Source: a bacterium (lineage in GTDB: Bacteria; UBA6262; WVXT01). From it: a stretch of 17,460 bases of DNA. Made by a program: the position numbers and the translations under genes. How positions within the stretch are numbered: the stretch's first letter is position 1; every line of letters begins with the position of its first letter. Under the pieces are notes generated by a model. It made no database searches. It saw nothing but the letters and a program-made list of their open reading frames with translations, and was not told the DNA's origin. The stretch lies in assembly GCA_035530055.1 (NCBI GenBank), contig DATKVN010000089.1, positions 1 to 17,460 of the forward strand, given 5' to 3'. This document shows, piece after piece, positions 14,537 through 17,460 of this stretch.

Positions 14537-14540
14537 TAAG

Positions 14541-14606
14541 AAAAAAGCCGAGTTGCCAGAAGCTTCAAACACTCTAAATTTGTTTTTTCTTCAGCAACTC
14601 GGCTTT
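14541..14606 (-). terminator. Intrinsic terminator, expression platform of the riboswitch
   Basis: On the minus strand AAAGCCGAGTTGC (14606-14594) pairs perfectly over 13 bp with GCAACTCGGCTTT, followed by more T residues (14541-14546). The loop is unusually long, about 37 bases. It follows the aptamer by a few bases and precedes the gene at 14447, the normal place for a transcriptional riboswitch output. Confidence 0.88.
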
Positions 14607-14610
14607 AAAA

Positions 14611-14723
14611 TGTTCCATCGTCTTCGGCAACCTGACTATCCCACGCCCAGCATTCTGGGTGTGGAACTCTAAGGTTTTGCGTCCCCCTATATCCTAGGGA
14701 GTTGCCCTTATCGAACGATAACA
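14611..14723 (-). promoter_or_regulatory. Cyclic-di-GMP-I (GEMM-I) riboswitch aptamer
   Basis: On the minus strand the conserved parts follow in order. AAGGGCAACTCCC opens P2, TAGGGGGACGCAAAACC closes it (the hallmark GGGACGCAAA is at 14676-14685), a CACCCAGAATGCTGGGCGTG hairpin forms P3, and GTCAGGTTGCCGAAG is the 3' consensus. A P1 helix is possible from TGTT, ATCGT and TCG on the 5' side with CGA, ACGAT and AACA on the 3' side. The G of AGGGCAA that is changed to A in cGAMP-selective relatives appears to be G here, favouring c-di-GMP. The promoter and terminator on either side fit exactly. Confidence 0.88.
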
Positions 14724-14738
14724 ATTATCGTTACTAAA

Positions 14739-14767
14739 ATTTTACCACAACTTCTCTAATTTGTCAA
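14739..14767 (-). promoter_or_regulatory. Sigma-70-type promoter of the riboswitch transcript
   Basis: On the minus strand there is a perfect -35 TTGACA (14762-14767), a 17-base spacer and -10 TAAAAT (14739-14744). The predicted start near 14732 is about nine bases before the aptamer. It lies in the gap after the glgA stop, so the riboswitch gene has its own transcription unit. Confidence 0.82.
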
Positions 14768-14809
14768 CCTGTTTTTTTAACCATTAACGTCGAGAACTTT
14801 GGGATTTTA

Positions 14810-16273
14810 CTAATTTTCCCCTCTCTTATCCATTGCTCTTTGATATAATTTCAAATATTCCTTCGTAGAGGTAACCCAGGAGAAATTGGCCTCCATCATA
14901 TTGTTAACCAACCTTTGCCAGGCTTCCTTCTGCCTATAAACAGTTATTGCTCTTTTGAGCGCATTCACCAGGGCAGTAGCCGAATATTCGCTTAGTAGAA
15001 AGCCATTTCCTTTACCTGTCTCTGACTCAAATTCTTCAATTGTGTCCGCCAAACCACCTGTGGGATTAACAATAGAAGCAGTGCCATACGCTAAACTGAT
15101 TAACTGTCCCAACCCGCAGGGCTCATAGCGGGAAGGCATCAAGAACAAGTCACAACCGGCATAGATTCTATGAGCAAGTCGATTATCAAAGGTAATATGA
15201 ATTGCTGCTTTTCTGGAATACTTCTTGCCAATCCGGGAAAAAAGCTTATGATATTCTTCCTCACCCGTTCCTAAGAGAATAAAGAACAAATCTAAATCCA
15301 TTATTTCATCAATTGCTTCTCCAATAATATCGAGTCCCTTCTGCTGGGCAAGCCGGGAGACGATTCCCACTAAAGGCCACTCTAAGTCAACTGGCAGGTT
15401 ATTCTCCTCTAAGAGAGCTCTCTTACATTCCATTTTTTTATCTATCTCCCCTACGGTATAGTTGACAGCAATGAATTGGTCCTTCGCTGGATTCCATTCA
15501 TCATAGTCAACCCCATTAAGTATCCCGTAGAGATCCTGGCTACGATGGGCAAGGACTCCTTCCAAACCGTATCCAAATTCGGGTGAACACTGAATTTCCT
15601 TGCTATAGGCTACGCTTACGGTATTCAATACATCTGCGTAAACCAGTCCTCCCTTGAGAAAGCTAACCTGCCCATGGAATTCCAACTTTTCAGGAGTAAA
15701 TTCTTCCTCGCCCAAGCCAGCCAAATTTAGAGTCTGTTTAGGAAATGTCCCTTGATAGGCAATGTTATGAATAGTTAAAACTGTTGCCGTTCTCTGAAAG
15801 AAAGGGTCATTCTTATATAATGTCTTCAGGTAGACAGGAATTAAACCTGTCTGCCAATCGTTACAGTGAATCACATCGGGTTGAAACCCGATTGCCTTAA
15901 CCGCTTCCAATAGTGCTCTGGAAAAAAGAATGAACCTTTCTGCGTTATCTTCATAGGCGCCCTCTGAAGTGCCATAGAGTTCTTTCCTCTCAAAGTAAGG
16001 TTTATAATCTATAAAATATATGGGTATCCCTTTTCCCAGTTCGCCTTCTAAAATTGAAACTATGGCGACCTCTTTTCCTACAGGAATAGACAGGCTTTTA
16101 GTAAGTGTCCTTAATCCAAACTTTTGATTGTCGACAACTTTATATTTTGGCATCACCACTCGCACATCATGACCCTGAGTCTTTATGGCTCTGGGTAAGA
16201 CCCCGCTTACATCAGCAAGTCCTCCTGTCTTGGCGAAGGGAACCACTTCTGAAGAAGTAAATAGAATTTTCAG
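14810..16273 (-). CDS. glgA: Glycogen synthase (ADP-glucose type, GT5), apparent CTG start
   Basis: 487 residues, a normal length when read from the CTG at 16271-16273. It extends alpha-1,4-glucan chains from ADP-glucose. The N-terminus (M/L)KILFTSSEVVPFAKTGGLADV contains the KTGGL substrate loop. Later come HCNDWQTGLIPVYLK, TIHNIAYQG, NTVSVAYSKEI, GILNGVDYDEWNP, GIVSRLAQQKGLD, and the C-terminal MPSRYEPCGLGQL with the catalytic Glu, then NPTGGLADTI. The family usually starts MKILFVSSEV, and the CTG is exactly at that Met. GGAGGTG lies five bases before it, and there is no in-frame ATG, GTG or TTG until a GTG at 16246 that would remove the conserved KILFTSSEV strand. Either CTG is the start or an ATG was changed. 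galT precedes it on the same strand across two cloverleaf repeats. Confidence 0.96.
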   Translation of the reverse strand: MKILFTSSEVVPFAKTGGLADVSGVLPRAIKTQGHDVRVVMPKYKVVDNQKFGLRTLTKSLSIPVGKEVAIVSILEGELGKGIPIYFIDYKPYFERKELYGTSEGAYEDNAERFILFSRALLEAVKAIGFQPDVIHCNDWQTGLIPVYLKTLYKNDPFFQRTATVLTIHNIAYQGTFPKQTLNLAGLGEEEFTPEKLEFHGQVSFLKGGLVYADVLNTVSVAYSKEIQCSPEFGYGLEGVLAHRSQDLYGILNGVDYDEWNPAKDQFIAVNYTVGEIDKKMECKRALLEENNLPVDLEWPLVGIVSRLAQQKGLDIIGEAIDEIMDLDLFFILLGTGEEEYHKLFSRIGKKYSRKAAIHITFDNRLAHRIYAGCDLFLMPSRYEPCGLGQLISLAYGTASIVNPTGGLADTIEEFESETGKGNGFLLSEYSATALVNALKRAITVYRQKEAWQRLVNNMMEANFSWVTSTKEYLKLYQRAMDKRGEN

Positions 16274-16285
16274 TTCAACACCTCC
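16274..16285 (-). promoter_or_regulatory. Shine-Dalgarno sequence that fixes the glgA start at CTG
   Basis: On the minus strand GGAGGTG (16285-16279) is followed by TTGAA and CTG. The spacing of five bases is ideal for the CTG. The fallback GTG at 16246 lies about 32 bases from the motif and has none of its own. Cloverleaf copy D ends one base upstream. Confidence 0.75.
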
Positions 16286-16286
16286 A

Positions 16287-16336
16287 GGAGTAGCAGAGCT
16301 TGCTCTGCGTTAACGCGAAACAAGTTTCGCTACTCC
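16287..16336. repeat. Cloverleaf repeat, copy D
   Basis: GGAGTAGC (16287-16294) and GCTACTCC (16329-16336) enclose AGAGCTTGCTCT, GCGTTAACGC and CGAAACAAGTTTCG, all perfect stems. It is the most regular copy. It abuts the glgA Shine-Dalgarno sequence. Confidence 0.85.
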
Positions 16337-16344
16337 AAATAACT

Positions 16345-16409
16345 GGAGTAGCACCGCTTGCGGTACGTTTGCTTGCTCTGCGTTAACGCGAAACAAGTTT
16401 CGCTACTCC
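16345..16409. repeat. Cloverleaf repeat, copy E (composite)
   Basis: GGAGTAGC (16345-16352) and GCTACTCC (16402-16409) enclose ACCGCTTGCGGT, the arm type of copy C, then ACGTT and a GCTTGCTCT segment that matches the second half of the copy D arm, then GCGTTAACGC and CGAAACAAGTTTCG. It looks like a recombinant of the C and D types, 15 bp longer. It lies about 14 bases after the galT stop. Confidence 0.8.
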
Positions 16410-16423
16410 AAGATGTCATTTTC

Positions 16424-17425
16424 TTAAGCTCCGGCTTCCCTTAAAAATTTAGCTGCTTCTTCTGGGGGAGTGGGATTAATGTAAAAACCCGTGCCCCATT
16501 CAAATCCGGCAACTCTGGTCAATACGGGCATAACCTCAATGTGCCAGTGGTAGTAGGGAAGGTGGGACGTGGTGAGCGGAGAGTTATGGAGAATATAATT
16601 ATATGGAGCATAATTGAGCACTTTGTTCATCCGAGTTAGAATCCCTTTAAGACAGCATGCCAGATGGATTACTTCGTGTTTCTGGATATCTTCAAAAGCC
16701 GAGTCGTGTTTCTTGGGAATAATCCAGGTCTCAAAGGGAAATCGGGAAGCATAAGGAGCAAAAACTACGAAGTCTTCATTCTCAGTAATTATTCTCGCCA
16801 CTGACTTTGTCTCCTGTCTGATAATATCGCAAAAGACACACCTTTCTTTATTCTCGTAATAATTTTGCGCCCCTACCATCTCCTCTTTCACCCTTTTAGG
16901 GACTATTGGCAGGGCGATTAGCTGGGAGTGGGAATGGGTCAGGGAAGCTCCAGCAGCCTTTCCCTGGTTTTTAAAGATTAGAATATATTCGAACCTGGCA
17001 TCTCTCTTCAGATCTACGGTTCTATCTCTATAAGCCCAGATTACATCCTCTACATTTTTTCTTTCCAGTTCGGGAAGAGTCTTATTATGGTCGGTATTTT
17101 CAATAATTACTTCATGGGCGCCGATCCCGTTCATTTTGTCATACATTCCTTCACCTGTGCGACTTAAATCTCCTTCCACTTCTAATGCCGGAAATTTGTT
17201 GGGAACTACTCTTAACCACCAGCCTCTGGTATCAGGTTTTGTTCCTGGCTCACGATAAGCCATGACCTCGGGGGGAGTCTTTTTTTCATTTCCCACACAG
17301 AACGGACAGAGCTTCTCGTCCGACTTCTCCTGGGGCTCCGTTCCAAAATCGGAGGGTCTCTTTGCTCGTTCAGTGGCAATGATAATCCAGCGACCGAGTA
17401 TGGGATCTTTTCTCAAATCAGGCAT
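16424..17425 (-). CDS. galT: GalT-family nucleotidylyltransferase (galactose-1-phosphate uridylyltransferase or ADP-glucose phosphorylase type)
   Basis: 333 residues, full length. AAAGGAGG lies five bases before the ATG at 17425. HIT-superfamily enzyme that moves a nucleotidyl group to sugar 1-phosphates through a covalent His intermediate. Two CxxC sites are seen, Cys40/Cys43 (CPFC) and Cys196/Cys199 (CVFC), with His113 (or His104) and His164 as likely ligands for the first and His240 and His293 or His295 for the second. The active site is His164-Ser-His166-Ser-Gln168, where classical GalT has HPHGQ, so His166 is the expected nucleophile. The two-metal layout and HSHSQ recall the Arabidopsis GalT-like ADP-glucose phosphorylase, as I remember it. 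Position just upstream of glgA fits either galactose use or ADP-glucose turnover. The role as UDP-galactose enzyme is the default, not proven. Confidence 0.93.
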   Translation of the reverse strand: MPDLRKDPILGRWIIIATERAKRPSDFGTEPQEKSDEKLCPFCVGNEKKTPPEVMAYREPGTKPDTRGWWLRVVPNKFPALEVEGDLSRTGEGMYDKMNGIGAHEVIIENTDHNKTLPELERKNVEDVIWAYRDRTVDLKRDARFEYILIFKNQGKAAGASLTHSHSQLIALPIVPKRVKEEMVGAQNYYENKERCVFCDIIRQETKSVARIITENEDFVVFAPYASRFPFETWIIPKKHDSAFEDIQKHEVIHLACCLKGILTRMNKVLNYAPYNYILHNSPLTTSHLPYYHWHIEVMPVLTRVAGFEWGTGFYINPTPPEEAAKFLREAGA

Positions 17426-17445
17426 ATAAACCTCCTTTTATAACT

Positions 17446-17460
17446 GGAGTCCTTGCGAAA
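17446..17460. repeat. Start of a second copy of the GGAGTCCTT hairpin repeat, cut by the window edge
   Basis: GGAGTCCTTGCGAAA is identical to 3239-3253, including the GAAA loop. The rest of the copy lies beyond the window, upstream of galT. Confidence 0.65.

Noticed and set aside
16287-16409. Possible CRISPR array from two close repeats
   Set aside because: The copies differ, are directly adjacent without a unique spacer, and are palindromic with inner hairpins; no cas genes are present.

Overview
The window reads as a chromosomal segment (roughly 40-45% GC by eye) of a diderm bacterium from a poorly cultured lineage. Evidence for two membranes is a signal-peptide protein with the C-terminal aromatic signature of an outer-membrane beta-barrel (5062-6447), next to an S41 processing protease and a YibQ-type divergent deacetylase. 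A CsaB/DUF5693 pair, better known from Firmicutes and some deep-branching lineages, occurs in the same genome. A candidate phylum such as Aerophobota or Omnitrophota would fit, but this is inference; nothing here fixes the phylum.

Layout. Positions 1-600 hold the 3' part of a tyrosine recombinase gene and, facing it, only the 5' half of a tRNA-Ala(GGC), which looks like the scar of an element that integrated in the anticodon region. Positions 600-3143 hold a small coiled-coil protein, tRNA-Leu(CAA) with a clear promoter, a flippase-like membrane protein (LPG_synthase_TM/UPF0104) and a secreted M23 endopeptidase. From 3556 to 17425 every gene is on the minus strand: glnA (GSI, no adenylylation tyrosine), a beta-barrel protein, tsaD, yibQ-like deacetylase, ctpA, csaB, a DUF5693 membrane protein, a small secreted protein, glgA and galT.

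Regulation. The small secreted protein (13878-14447) is preceded by a complete regulatory leader: a consensus promoter, a cyclic-di-GMP-I (GEMM) riboswitch and a strong intrinsic terminator, so its expression is probably controlled by c-di-GMP. glgA has no ATG, GTG or TTG at the family's conserved N-terminus; a CTG with an ideal Shine-Dalgarno sequence sits exactly where Met is expected. The GalT-like enzyme beside it has an HSHSQ active-site motif, so sugar-nucleotide turnover linked to glycogen is likely, with UDP-galactose or ADP-glucose as possible substrates.

The intergenic spaces are full of structured repeats. The main family (five copies) is bounded by GGAGTAGC/GCTACTCC and encloses two or three small hairpins; both sides of a stem change together between copies and whole arms are exchanged. 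Other repeats are a 54-bp family around GTCCCGATGAATCGGGAC, a repeat with a GNRA-capped hairpin that recurs at the right window edge, and a 176-bp long imperfect palindrome between the DUF5693 gene and csaB.
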